DNA of 64,000 nucleotides from Candidatus Binatia bacterium (GTDB lineage: Bacteria > Desulfobacterota > Binatia > Bin18): positions 3,352,501 to 3,416,500 of the forward strand of contig OX638322.1 in the NCBI GenBank assembly GCA_951812575.1. Direction: 5' to 3'. Under the pieces are notes generated by a model. That model was not told where the DNA came from and did not search any database. It worked only from the letters and a program-made list of their open reading frames with translations. Made by a program: the position numbers and the translations under genes. Within the stretch, counting starts at the first letter, position 1. Each line of letters starts with the position of its first letter. Shown one piece after another: positions 9,077-17,402 of the stretch.

Positions 9077-10369
9077 ATGGCCGAAAACGTCTTACTGCGC
9101 CATGAAGATGTTCCTGATATTCACAAGCTTGATGTCTACCTGGCTCATGATGGCTATGCCGCAGCGCGTAAGGCGCTGACGACGCTCAAGCCTGAGGAAG
9201 TCACGGCCCAGGTAAAAGAATCGAACCTGCGTGGACGGGGCGGGGCGGGTTTTCCGGCAGGCGTCAAATGGGGATTCTTACCCAAGGACTCGGATAAGCC
9301 CGTCTATCTGTGTTGCAACGCAGACGAGAGTGAGCCCGGAACGTTCAAAGATCGGGCGATCATCGAGAAGAACACCCATATCCTGCTCGAAGGTATTCTC
9401 ATCACCTGCTACGCCATCAACGCCCACACGGCCTATATCTATATCAGAGGAGAATTCGCCTACGGCGCAAAATGTCTGGAACAGGCCCTGGCCGAGGCGT
9501 ATGACCAGGGCCTGTTTGGCAAAGATATTTTCGGCACCGGCTTTGATCTTGAGGTCTACGTCCACCGGGGAGCCGGAGCCTATATCTGTGGGGAAGAGAC
9601 CGGCCTGATTGAGTCGCTTGAAGGCAAGCGCGCCTATCCCCGCATTAAACCGCCGTTCCCGGCCGTATACGGCTTATTTGGCTGCCCAACTATTGTGAAT
9701 AACGTGGAAACGCTTGCCTGCGTGCCGTCTATTATCAAAAACGGTCCGGACTGGTTTCGGTCCATTGGCCCTGAAAGCGGGCCGGGTCCCAAAATATATG
9801 GAGTCAGCGGGCATGTGGAGAAACCCGGTATGTTTGAGCTGCCCATGGGTATGCCGCTGCGCGAGATGATTTACGACTATGCGGGTGGCATCAAGGATGG
9901 CAAGCAACTCAAGGCCGTCATGCCGGCCGGGTCGTCCTTCCCCGTTCTGACGCCGGACGAGATTGACGTCCATATGGACTTTGACTCCATGCGCGCCATT
10001 GGAGCCTTCCTGGGCACCGCCGGCATTATCGTCATGGATGAAGACACCTGTATGGTCCGCGCCTTGGAGATCATTGACCGCTTCTATCACCATGAATCCT
10101 GCGGCCAGTGCTCGCCGTGTCGAGAAGGAACCGGCTGGTTACACAAGCTCCTGGTGCGACTCGAAGAGGGCAACGGCAAAGTCGAGGATATCGAACTGAT
10201 GGACCGTATCTGTACCAATATGACGGGCAATACGGTGTGTGTTTTGGCTGACGCGGCTGCCATGCCCACCCAGAGCTATCTGACGAAATTCCGCGACGAA
10301 TTTGTTGCCCATGTGACGCAAGGCGGCTGCCCGCTGAAAAAGGTAGCCGTCCAGCCCGAAGCTGCCTGA
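9077..10369 (+). CDS. nuoF: NADH-quinone oxidoreductase subunit F
   Basis: NADH- and FMN-binding 51-kDa-type subunit of the peripheral arm of complex I. The NADH site is GRGGAGFPAGVKWGF, the FMN site is NADESEPGTFKDR with GAGAYICGEETGLIES, and the N3 [4Fe-4S] cluster ligands are in ESCGQCSPCREGTGW plus a later Cys. 430 residues is normal. A strong site (GAGGAGG) precedes it. It is paired with nuoG 19 bp downstream. No nuoE is adjacent, so this pair may serve complex I with its other subunits elsewhere, or another NAD-linked iron-sulfur complex. Confidence 0.93.
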   Translation: MAENVLLRHEDVPDIHKLDVYLAHDGYAAARKALTTLKPEEVTAQVKESNLRGRGGAGFPAGVKWGFLPKDSDKPVYLCCNADESEPGTFKDRAIIEKNTHILLEGILITCYAINAHTAYIYIRGEFAYGAKCLEQALAEAYDQGLFGKDIFGTGFDLEVYVHRGAGAYICGEETGLIESLEGKRAYPRIKPPFPAVYGLFGCPTIVNNVETLACVPSIIKNGPDWFRSIGPESGPGPKIYGVSGHVEKPGMFELPMGMPLREMIYDYAGGIKDGKQLKAVMPAGSSFPVLTPDEIDVHMDFDSMRAIGAFLGTAGIIVMDEDTCMVRALEIIDRFYHHESCGQCSPCREGTGWLHKLLVRLEEGNGKVEDIELMDRICTNMTGNTVCVLADAAAMPTQSYLTKFRDEFVAHVTQGGCPLKKVAVQPEAA

Positions 10370-10388
10370 GTCTCCCCCAGAGGTTTTC

Positions 10389-11978
10389 ATGCCAACACTT
10401 GTAATCGATGGCCAAGAAGTGACGGTCGAAGACGGCCTCAACGTCATCCAAGCTGCCGAACAGGCCGGTATTGAAGTGCCGCATTACTGTTACCACCCCG
10501 GACTCAGCATATCGGGAAACTGCCGTATGTGTCTGGTCGAAATAGAAAACATGCCCAAACTGCAGATTGGCTGTAACACGCGTGTGTCCGATGGCATGGT
10601 GGTAAAAACCACCAGTGAAAGAGCGAAACATGCCCAAGCCGCGGTGCTCGAATTTCTTTTAATCAACCACCCGATCGATTGTCCCATCTGCGACCAGGCT
10701 GGCGAGTGCAAGCTCCAAGACTATTACATGCTGTACGGTTCCTATAAGAGCGAGATGCAGCTTGAGGCCAAGGTGCATAAGGGGAAAGTGGTTGACCTTG
10801 GACCCGAAGTCGTGCTCGACGAAGAGCGCTGCATTCTGTGTGCCCGCTGTACCCGCTTCTGCGATGAAATAACCCGGACCGGCGAGTTGGGCATTTTTGA
10901 TCGTGGTGATCACTCCCGCATCAGTCTCTTCCCAGGAAAGCAACTCGACAATCCCTACTCCGGCAATGTTGTTGACGTGTGTCCGGTGGGGGCGCTGACG
11001 AGCAAAGATTTCCGCTTCAAGTCCCGGGTCTGGTATCTTGAAAAAACGCCCTCGACCTGCACCCGCTGCGCCACCGGCTGTAACATCGATATCTACCATC
11101 GGCAGGGCGAGATCTTCCGGTTTCGGCCGCGCCAGAATTCCGACGTCAACGCGTATTGGATGTGTGATGAAGGGCGGCACTGGTATAAGTCCTTTCAACA
11201 GGACAGCCGGATTCCCACTCCTTTAGTGCGAAGTGAATCGTCTTTCACGGTCGCCTCGTGGGACGAGGCTGGCAAAAAGGTGGTGCAAGCCGTCCGTTCG
11301 GTCCAAGACGAGTATGGTGCGGATGCGGTCGCGGCGATTATCGGAGCCAAGGCCACCAACGAAGAGGCCTTTCTGCTCTCCCGCCTGCTCAGGGAGCAAA
11401 TCGGCTCCACACACACGGCTGGCCTGTCATGGTCTCCGGCCGATGCGTTTCACGATGACTTCCTGATCCACGCCGACAAAAACCCGAATACCCAAGGACT
11501 GAAGAGTCTGGGTCTGCTGAACGGCGGAGACGAGGCTGCGGCAATTCTCGCGGCGGCAGAGCAGGGGCAGGTGAAAATCCTCTTTATTCTTGGTGCAGAC
11601 CTCGTCACGGCATTCGGCCAAGAACGTATTGATAGCGCCCTGGGCGAAACAACTGTCATCGTACTCGACACGGATTATAATGGCACGACCGAGTACGCTG
11701 ACATTGTGCTGCCGATCGCGGCGGCCGTGGAGACGGACGGGACGTGTACGAATCAGGCCGGGCGGGTCCAGCGGCTCTCTCAGGCCTTCCTGCCACCGGG
11801 AGAAGCGAAAGCCGGCTGGGAAGTGCTGGCCTTGCTGAGTACGCGGTTGGACGGCCCGGACTCTGTTTCGATTAGCGACGTCTTTAGCGAATTAACGCAC
11901 TCGGTCCCATCCTTTTCTGGTCTGACGTATGGCAAGATTGGTCTCCAGGGAGTACCCTTAGCCGAAGTTGGATCATAG
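10389..11978 (+). CDS. nuoG: NADH-quinone oxidoreductase subunit G
   Basis: Electron-wire subunit of complex I. The N-terminal [2Fe-2S] domain has CYHPGLSISGNCRMC, and the His/Cys motif HPIDCPICDQAGEC follows. CILCARCTRFC with DVCPVGAL supplies further [4Fe-4S] clusters. CTRCATGC followed 27 residues later by Cys (YWMC) matches the N7 cluster. The C-terminal half is a degenerate molybdopterin-oxidoreductase-like domain. At 529 residues it is shorter than enterobacterial NuoG (about 900), a shortening confined to the C-terminal domain and seen in other lineages. It is directly downstream of nuoF. Confidence 0.9.
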   Translation: MPTLVIDGQEVTVEDGLNVIQAAEQAGIEVPHYCYHPGLSISGNCRMCLVEIENMPKLQIGCNTRVSDGMVVKTTSERAKHAQAAVLEFLLINHPIDCPICDQAGECKLQDYYMLYGSYKSEMQLEAKVHKGKVVDLGPEVVLDEERCILCARCTRFCDEITRTGELGIFDRGDHSRISLFPGKQLDNPYSGNVVDVCPVGALTSKDFRFKSRVWYLEKTPSTCTRCATGCNIDIYHRQGEIFRFRPRQNSDVNAYWMCDEGRHWYKSFQQDSRIPTPLVRSESSFTVASWDEAGKKVVQAVRSVQDEYGADAVAAIIGAKATNEEAFLLSRLLREQIGSTHTAGLSWSPADAFHDDFLIHADKNPNTQGLKSLGLLNGGDEAAAILAAAEQGQVKILFILGADLVTAFGQERIDSALGETTVIVLDTDYNGTTEYADIVLPIAAAVETDGTCTNQAGRVQRLSQAFLPPGEAKAGWEVLALLSTRLDGPDSVSISDVFSELTHSVPSFSGLTYGKIGLQGVPLAEVGS

Positions 11979-11986
11979 GCCGACCG

Positions 11987-12769
11987 GTGCGTATTGCCAC
12001 TTGGAACGTCAATTCGATTCGGGCGCGCAAGGAGCGGGTGCTGGAATGGCTCACCCGCCAGCAACTGCCTGACATTGTCTGTCTGCAAGAAACAAAAGTG
12101 ACGGACGACGCTTTCCCTCGCCGCGAATTTGAGGAGGTTGGCTACTGCGTGACCGTTTGTGGACAAAAGACCTATAACGGCGTGGCTATCCTGTCTCGCT
12201 CGGAGCCGAGCCGGGTCCTGAGTCGCCTCGCTGGTGACTCCAAAGACCCCGAAGCTCGTTTCTTGTCCGTCCACGTTGCAGGTGTTCACGTCCTGTGTCT
12301 CTACGTTCCGAACGGGCAGATGGTCGGAAGTGAGAAGTTTGCGTATAAGCGCACCTGGCTGAGCCGTGTCCGGCACTTTCTTGACGCTCAGTGCGATGCT
12401 GGAAGGCCGCTCGCTGTGTGCGGAGATTTGAATATCGCGCCCGAGGCGCGGGATGTCCATGACCCGGAGGGATGGGAAGACAGCGTCCTGTTTCATCCGG
12501 ACATGCGCCAAGCATTTTCTGCTCTGTGTGAGTGGGGCTTGGTTGATACGTTTCGCCTCCATCACGCCGAAGGCAAGCGGTATAGCTGGTGGGATTATCG
12601 TCAACTGGCCTTCCCCAAAAACAAGGGGCTCCGGATTGACCATATCCTCGTCACCCAGTCGTTGGCTGAGCGGTGCACGGACGTTGCCATAGACCGCGAG
12701 GCGCGCAAAGGCAAGGGAGCTTCGGATCACGCCCCGGTTATTGCCGCATTTGGCGATGTGTCAGGGTGA
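11987..12769 (+). CDS. xth: Exodeoxyribonuclease III
   Basis: AP endonuclease / 3'-5' exonuclease of the exonuclease-endonuclease-phosphatase family, used in base-excision repair. MRIATWNVNSIRAR, the metal-binding Glu in LPDIVCLQETKV, CGDLNIAP, and the C-terminal RIDHILVT and ASDHAPV are all present. 260 residues is typical. The GTG start lies nine bases after the nuoG stop. Confidence 0.94.
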   Translation: MRIATWNVNSIRARKERVLEWLTRQQLPDIVCLQETKVTDDAFPRREFEEVGYCVTVCGQKTYNGVAILSRSEPSRVLSRLAGDSKDPEARFLSVHVAGVHVLCLYVPNGQMVGSEKFAYKRTWLSRVRHFLDAQCDAGRPLAVCGDLNIAPEARDVHDPEGWEDSVLFHPDMRQAFSALCEWGLVDTFRLHHAEGKRYSWWDYRQLAFPKNKGLRIDHILVTQSLAERCTDVAIDREARKGKGASDHAPVIAAFGDVSG

Positions 12770-12852
12770 AGACCGGGTGGATAGTCGCGCAGGGCAGAGG
12801 CCCGTTGTCTTTGGAAAGAAAACCTGACAGTGTGAAGGCGTTGGAGGAGCAT

Positions 12853-13752
12853 ATGCAGAAGCCACCAGTCGATTATATCAAACGCATTACGGCCAATTAT
12901 GCTGCGCTGGGCTACAAGACGTACCAATGGGTGCATAACGAAGACACGCCGCCGTGGACCCCGCTGACCAAGCCGTTGTCGGAGTGCCGCCTGGGCCTGA
13001 TTGCTTCCGGTGGCATTTATGTGACCGGCCAAGTCGCCTTTCATACCAAGGATGATTTCTCCTTTCGATCGATCCCCAAGGATGTCACCACCTCAGACCT
13101 GCGGACTGCCCATTTTGCCTACGACCAGACTGACGCCCGACGTGATCCCAACGTGGTCTTCCCGATTGATACGCTCCGCCGCTTAGAAGCAGAAGGAGTT
13201 ATCGGCGAGCTGGCCGAGCATGCCTTTACCTTTATGGGCGGCATCTATTCGACCCGGAAAGTCCGTGAGTCATTAGCCCCGCAACTGACCGAGCAGTTGA
13301 AGGCCGAGCGTGTTGATGTGGCTTTGCTGGTCCCCGTTTGACCTGTGTGTCATCAGTCCGTGGGACTGATTGCCCGCCATGCCGAGGCCGCCGGCATTCC
13401 GACTCTATGCATGGGCAGCGCGCTGGACATTCTCCAGGCCGTTTATCCTCCCCGTGCGGCCTTTCTCGACTACTTACTCGGCCACACAACTGGCAAGCCG
13501 CTCGAGCTGGAACTCCAGCGTGCGATCCTGCTTGAGGCCCTAGAGGCGTTTTCCTCGCTCCCACAGCCCGGTCAGATCAAACACCTGCCGTTTCGCTGGG
13601 CGGAGGACGATGACTGGAAGGATGGGGTGATGAATGATGGCGACACCCGCACCCCACGTCGGGATACCCCCCAGTATCAAACCGAAGCAGACCGGATTCT
13701 GGCCGAGCAGAACAACCCGGAAGCCTGTGAGGTGTGTGAGACGGCGGCCTAA
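12853..13752 (+). CDS. Glycine/proline reductase selenoprotein B-like protein with in-frame UGA (Sec163)
   Basis: Reads as one 299-residue protein if the UGA at 13339-13341 is decoded as selenocysteine. Before it the frame gives VDVALLVPV, and after it, in the same frame, PVCHQSVGLIARHAEAAGIPT, so the site is U-P-V-C. This matches the GrdB/PrdB-related family (PF07355), whose redox Sec or Cys sits at the same place before a helix of this type. Eleven bases after the UGA, 13352-13370 forms an 8-bp perfect stem with a GUG loop, fitting the bacterial SECIS model. The ATG at 12853 follows GGAGGAG. Substrate unknown: classical relatives reduce glycine, sarcosine, betaine or D-proline, but those need partner subunits not seen here. 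The C-terminus has CEVCETAA. Confidence 0.88.
13352..13370 (+). promoter_or_regulatory. Candidate bacterial SECIS hairpin for the GrdB-like selenoprotein
   Basis: Arms ATCAGTCC (13352-13359) and GGACTGAT (13363-13370) pair perfectly around a GUG loop at 13360-13362. The loop begins 18 bases after the UGA, and its first base is G. Both fit the described bacterial SECIS consensus (short stem, apical loop with an early G, about 16-37 bases downstream of UGA). It is inside the coding frame, as bacterial SECIS elements are, and would be bound by SelB. Confidence 0.75.
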
Positions 13753-13801
13753 AGGCGGACACAGACTGTCGGGTAGAGGGAGACAGCGTTCCCCCCGAAA
13801 T

Positions 13802-13826
13802 CCGTTCCCTCTCCCAGAGAGAACGG
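13802..13826. repeat. Stem-loop between the GrdB-like gene and the SDR gene
   Basis: CCGTTC (13802-13807) pairs with GAACGG (13821-13826), and CTCT (13809-13812) with AGAG (13816-13819), separated by one C/A mismatch and a CCC loop. It has no U tract. It could be a weak terminator or one copy of a dispersed CCCTCTCCC-type repeat; only one clear copy is in the window. Confidence 0.35.
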
Positions 13827-13853
13827 GTGAGGGGTCCCTCCCGAGGAGACGCG

Positions 13854-14630
13854 ATGGCAGTGCGTGAGTCACTTGGCGGAGCCACCGTGGTGGTTGGCTG
13901 CGGTGGTATCGGCAGCGCCATTATTGCCAAGCTCGCCGACCAGGGGGTTCCACTTGTTGCTGCTGATATCGATTATGCGTGCGCTGAGGCAAGTGTCGCC
14001 AACCTCCACACCGAAGCCCTTGCCCACCGTGTTGACGTGACCGATGAGGCGTCTGTTGCCGCCTTGATCGCCCAGGCGCATGCGGCCTTCGGTGTCGTCA
14101 CCCGGCTCGTGTATACGGCCGGCATTATCCATACCGGTAACTTCCTGGAGTTGTCTCCCCATCAGTGGCGTCGGACGTTCGAGATAAATCTGACTGGCGC
14201 ATTCTGTAGCATCCAGGCCACTGCTCGTCACCTGATCGAGAACAATCAACCCGGCCGTATGGTGGTGGTGGCTTCGGTTGCCGGGCGTGGACCGCGTGCC
14301 GATAGTAGCGACTATGCGGCGAGTAAAGCCGGCCTCATTAGCTTGGTTCGCTCTGCCGCCGCCAGTCTCGCTGCCGCCAACATCCAGGTCAATGCGGTCT
14401 GCCCAGGAATCGTTGATACTCCAATGACGCATAGTATCCACAGGGAACGGGCTGCTCGACGCGGCATCAGCGTAGAAGAATCTCTGGCGGGTTTGGCCGA
14501 CACGATTCCCCTCGGACGGATCGAGAGCCCCCAGGAGGTTGCCGAGGCCATCTGGTTCCTCCTGTCAGATGCGGCGAGCTATATTACCGGCCAAGCGCTC
14601 AACGTCTGCGGCGGATTGGCATTTGACTGA
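13854..14630 (+). CDS. Short-chain dehydrogenase/reductase
   Basis: Classical SDR of about 258 residues. The Rossmann glycine motif is atypical (VVGCGGIGSA instead of TGxxxGxG). The catalytic Ser is in VVVASVAG, and Tyr and Lys are in SDYAASKAG. The C-terminal NVCGGLAFD matches the usual end of NAD(P)-dependent 3-oxoacyl-reductase-like SDRs. The ATG at 13854 follows CGAGGAG. Substrate unknown. It stands between the two selenoprotein genes, on the same strand as the first. Confidence 0.87.
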   Translation: MAVRESLGGATVVVGCGGIGSAIIAKLADQGVPLVAADIDYACAEASVANLHTEALAHRVDVTDEASVAALIAQAHAAFGVVTRLVYTAGIIHTGNFLELSPHQWRRTFEINLTGAFCSIQATARHLIENNQPGRMVVVASVAGRGPRADSSDYAASKAGLISLVRSAAASLAAANIQVNAVCPGIVDTPMTHSIHRERAARRGISVEESLAGLADTIPLGRIESPQEVAEAIWFLLSDAASYITGQALNVCGGLAFD

Positions 14631-14685
14631 GGGAGCCGGTATACCGGGAATGCTCTCTATTCCTTGAGCACCAAAGGAGACTGCC

Positions 14686-15144
14686 ATGTTGGGCGTCTGG
14701 CATTTCAGCCTGACCGTTTCGGACCTTGATCGATCAATTGCCTTCTACCAGAAGCTGGGACTCAAGCTGCTGCTCGTCCAGGAACAGGCCAACGCCTATA
14801 CAAGCCGTTTGGTTGGGTATGAGAACGCCCACCTCAAAGTTGCCCAATTTGTCATTCCAGGCCAGCCGCACGGTCGCTCGAACCACGACCTTGAGTTGGT
14901 TGAGTATATTCATCCGAAAGGCAGGCGACAGAAGCCGGACATCTGTAATCCCGGCGAGGCCCACCTCGCGCTAACAGTTACGGACATCCACGCTCGTTAC
15001 GAGCAACTCACGGCGGACGGCGTTCATTTCTTCTCGCCGCCGAACGCCATCACTTCAGGCGTCAACCGGGGAGGGTACACCTGCTACTTCTGGGACCCCG
15101 ACCATATTGTCCTTGAGCTGGTCCAACCTCCTCCCAGCGACTGA
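14686..15144 (+). CDS. VOC (glyoxalase/bleomycin-resistance/dioxygenase) family protein
   Basis: 152 residues made of two beta-alpha-beta-beta-beta modules. The N-terminal module begins HFSLTVSDLDRSIAFYQKLG; the second begins HLALTVTDIHARYEQL and ends CYFWDPDHIVLELVQ. Metal ligands are plausible at the first His of each module and at the Glu of VLELV. Members bind a divalent metal and act on varied small molecules, so no reaction is assigned. AAAGGAGA precedes the ATG. Confidence 0.85.
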   Translation: MLGVWHFSLTVSDLDRSIAFYQKLGLKLLLVQEQANAYTSRLVGYENAHLKVAQFVIPGQPHGRSNHDLELVEYIHPKGRRQKPDICNPGEAHLALTVTDIHARYEQLTADGVHFFSPPNAITSGVNRGGYTCYFWDPDHIVLELVQPPPSD

Positions 15145-15160
15145 CTGTACGCCGAGATTT

Positions 15161-15469
15161 CTACAACTGCTCGACCAGCTTTTCGACTTCGCTCCATTCC
15201 ACAATCGGGGTCAGGCGGCGCTTTTCAATCAGGCCGCTTGAGACGATTTTGCCAAAGACTTGAAAGGTAGGGGTATGGTCGGGAATATCCACCAGAAAGA
15301 TAACCTTGGGCTCTTCATTTGAGAACCACGGGCCACCGGCAAAGCGGACCTCCTGGGGTGCGCCGACCGAAGCAGGGTTCTTTGCGGCCGAGCCGATGAG
15401 TCCGACAAACTCCTTCATTCGCTCCGGGCTCGGGTCCTTGAGCCAGACTTCGTCAAGATAGAGTGCCAT
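15161..15469 (-). CDS. Conserved hypothetical protein, 102 residues
   Basis: I do not recognise the family. The protein is soluble, has no Cys, and reads like an alpha/beta barrel-type small domain: MALYLDEVWLKDPSPERMKEF, a middle strand PKVIFLVDIPD, and a C-terminal helix VEWSEVEKLVEQL. A strong ribosome-binding site (GAGGAGG) stands before the ATG. It is convergent with the VOC gene and lies upstream of the glutaredoxin gene in sequence order, on the same strand. Confidence 0.65.
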   Translation of the reverse strand: MALYLDEVWLKDPSPERMKEFVGLIGSAAKNPASVGAPQEVRFAGGPWFSNEEPKVIFLVDIPDHTPTFQVFGKIVSSGLIEKRRLTPIVEWSEVEKLVEQL

Positions 15470-15576
15470 GCTTTCCTCCTCAAAAAAGATGTTGAGGGTA
15501 TAGCAAAGTCCGGACAGGAGAAAAAGAGAAGCCGGCTGACTGCGGGTGAGGAGTACAGAGTCGAAGCGTTGCCATG

Positions 15577-15831
15577 CTATTCGGCCAACATGTCGTCTAG
15601 CTCGCCGCTGACTTCCAGCGTCTGCAATTCCATGAAGCCCCCGATGGACTCTTCTCCGATAAAAATCTGGGGGACGGTGCGTTGACCTGAACGCCGGGCA
15701 ATCTCTTGCCGCAGTGCGGGATCGTCAGACACGTCAACGTCTTCGAACGGAACGCCTTTTTGGGTGAGCAAAGCCTTTGCTGCGGTGCAAAAGCCTCAAT
15801 AATCTGTTGAGTAGACGGTGATCTTTTTCAT
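15577..15831 (-). CDS. Glutaredoxin with in-frame UGA (Sec12), selenoprotein
   Basis: An 84-residue glutaredoxin if the UGA at 15798-15796 is read as selenocysteine. From the ATG at 15831 the frame gives MKKITVYSTDY-U-GFC-TAAKALL, the usual beta strand, active-site loop and helix of GrxC with the CxxC motif as UGFC. The glutathione-binding TVPQIFIG (cis-Pro) and a GG pair in SIGGFMELQ follow. Without readthrough only a TTG-started fragment lacking the active site remains. A hairpin at 15781-15767 fits a SECIS. Glutaredoxin selenoproteins with UxxC are known from marine metagenomic data. GTT/AGC-rich sequence precedes the ATG without a clear ribosome-binding site. Confidence 0.88.
15767..15781 (-). 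promoter_or_regulatory. Candidate bacterial SECIS hairpin for the selenocysteine glutaredoxin
   Basis: On the minus strand AGCAAA (15781-15776) pairs with TTTGCT (15772-15767) around a GGC loop. The loop starts 20 bases after the UGA and begins with G, fitting the bacterial SECIS model. A competing hairpin (GCTTTTGC with GCAAAGGC) begins one base after the UGA, too close for the usual spacing. Confidence 0.62.
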
Positions 15832-15878
15832 AAACGCTGATCCTTCTGCTTCTTTATCCGTATCCCTTATAGCAAGCA

Positions 15879-17363
15879 CTATGGCAGCTCGGTACTGCCC
15901 ATGAGGTAGCGGTCTACCTCTCTGGCCGCGCCGCGCCCTTCATTAAAGGCCCAGACGACCAGACTCTGGCCGCGGCGTATGTCGCCGGCGGCAAAGACGC
16001 CGCCCACGTTTGTCTGGAACCGACCGTATTCCGCTTTGGCATTCGAGCGCGGATCACGCTCAACCCCGAGTTGTTCGAGGACCGGGTCTTCCGGCCCAAG
16101 AAAGCCCATAGCGAGCAGAACCAAGTCTGCCGGCCAGACCTTTTCTGTTCCTGACAGGGGCTTGGGAATAAACGCGCCGTTTTCGTTTTTCCCCCATTCT
16201 ATCTCGACGGTGTGCAACTCTTTGACATTGCCGTGTGCGTCGCCTACAAATCGTTCCGTTTGAATCAAATAGATGCGTGGGTCCGCACCAAACCGGGCTT
16301 CTGCTTCCTCTTGTCCATAATCGACCCGCAAAATTTTAGGCCACTCCGGCCAGGGATTGTCCGGCTGCCGCTCCAGGGGAGGCTGAGGAAGAATTTCAAA
16401 TTGGGTCAGCGTCTTGCATTTGTGGCGGAGTGACGTGCCAACACAGTCGGTACCGGTGTCTCCACCTCCAATAACGATCACATTTTTATCCGTCGCAGAG
16501 ATATACGCTCCATCCACATGGTCCGAGTCGAGCAGGCTTTTGGTGTTCGCGTGGAGGAACTCCATGGCGAAATGGATGCCGTTGAGGTGACGGCCTTCTG
16601 CCGGCAGATCGCGTGGTTTTGTCGCCCCTCCGCACAAGACGACGGCATCAAAATCTTCCTGTAATCGAGCCGCCGGAATGTCGCTGCCAACGGCCGTATT
16701 CGTCACAAAGGTAACGCCCTCTTGGGCCATCAGGTCGACGCGGCGCTGTACAATGGCCTTGTCCAGCTTCATATTGGGGATACCGTACATGAGCAAGCCG
16801 CCGATACGGTCGGCCCGTTCGTAGACGGTGACCGCGTGGCCGGCTTTATTGAGTTGTGCCGCACACGAGAGGCCGGCTGGACCCGACCCGACCACCGCCA
16901 CCTTTTTTCCGGTCCGTTCCTCCGGCGGATGCGGGACCACCCAGCCTTCGGCAAAGCCGCGATCGACGATAGAGCACTCAAGGTTTTTGATGGTGACCGG
17001 CGGATTCGTAATCCCGAGCACGCACGATCCCTCGCACGGCGCCGGACATACCCGACCGGTGAACTCCGGAAAATTATTGGTTTTGTGCAGCCGCTCCAGC
17101 GCCTCCCGCCAGAGTCCGCGATAGACCAGGTCATTCCACTCCGGGATCAGGTTATTAATCGGACAACCCGAGGCCATGCCGCTGATCAAGGTTCCGGTAT
17201 GACAGAATGGGATGCCGCAATCCATACAGCGGCCGCCCTGCTCCTGAAGTTTGCTCTCAGAAAAATGCTGATGAAACTCCCCCCAGTCATTGACCCGTTC
17301 GACTGGTGAACGGTCTGCGGGCAACTCCCGCTCGTATTCCATGAATCCAGTAGGCTTACCCAT
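15879..17363 (-). CDS. gltD: Glutamate synthase small subunit
   Basis: NADPH-oxidising, electron-input subunit of glutamate synthase (GOGAT). The N-terminal cysteines [16 protein letters not shown] and CPAPCEGSC bind two [4Fe-4S] clusters. The FAD site is [14 protein letters not shown], the NADPH site is [13 protein letters not shown], and [19 protein letters not shown] closes the flavin fold. 494 residues is normal. It is 39 bp downstream of gltB on the same strand, giving the order regulator - gltB - gltD. Confidence 0.96.
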   Translation of the reverse strand: MGKPTGFMEYERELPADRSPVERVNDWGEFHQHFSESKLQEQGGRCMDCGIPFCHTGTLISGMASGCPINNLIPEWNDLVYRGLWREALERLHKTNNFPEFTGRVCPAPCEGSCVLGITNPPVTIKNLECSIVDRGFAEGWVVPHPPEERTGKKVAVVGSGPAGLSCAAQLNKAGHAVTVYERADRIGGLLMYGIPNMKLDKAIVQRRVDLMAQEGVTFVTNTAVGSDIPAARLQEDFDAVVLCGGATKPRDLPAEGRHLNGIHFAMEFLHANTKSLLDSDHVDGAYISATDKNVIVIGGGDTGTDCVGTSLRHKCKTLTQFEILPQPPLERQPDNPWPEWPKILRVDYGQEEAEARFGADPRIYLIQTERFVGDAHGNVKELHTVEIEWGKNENGAFIPKPLSGTEKVWPADLVLLAMGFLGPEDPVLEQLGVERDPRSNAKAEYGRFQTNVGGVFAAGDIRRGQSLVVWAFNEGRGAAREVDRYLMGSTELP

Positions 17364-17402
17364 ACGGTCTTCCTTCGTCAGTTTCCATGCGGTTTCAGCG
17401 TG

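Noticed and set aside
12853..13752. Pseudogene or nonsense-mutant reading of the GrdB-like gene
   Set aside because: The frame and family similarity continue exactly through one UGA at the known Sec/Cys site with a SECIS-like hairpin; random decay would not place it there.
15577..15771. Short TTG-started protein as the whole glutaredoxin
   Set aside because: It lacks the active-site loop; the ATG at 15831 with UGA readthrough restores a full-length family member.
15786..15795. Hairpin starting directly after the glutaredoxin UGA as the SECIS
   Set aside because: Its loop is only about ten bases after the UGA, closer than the known range; the next hairpin fits better.
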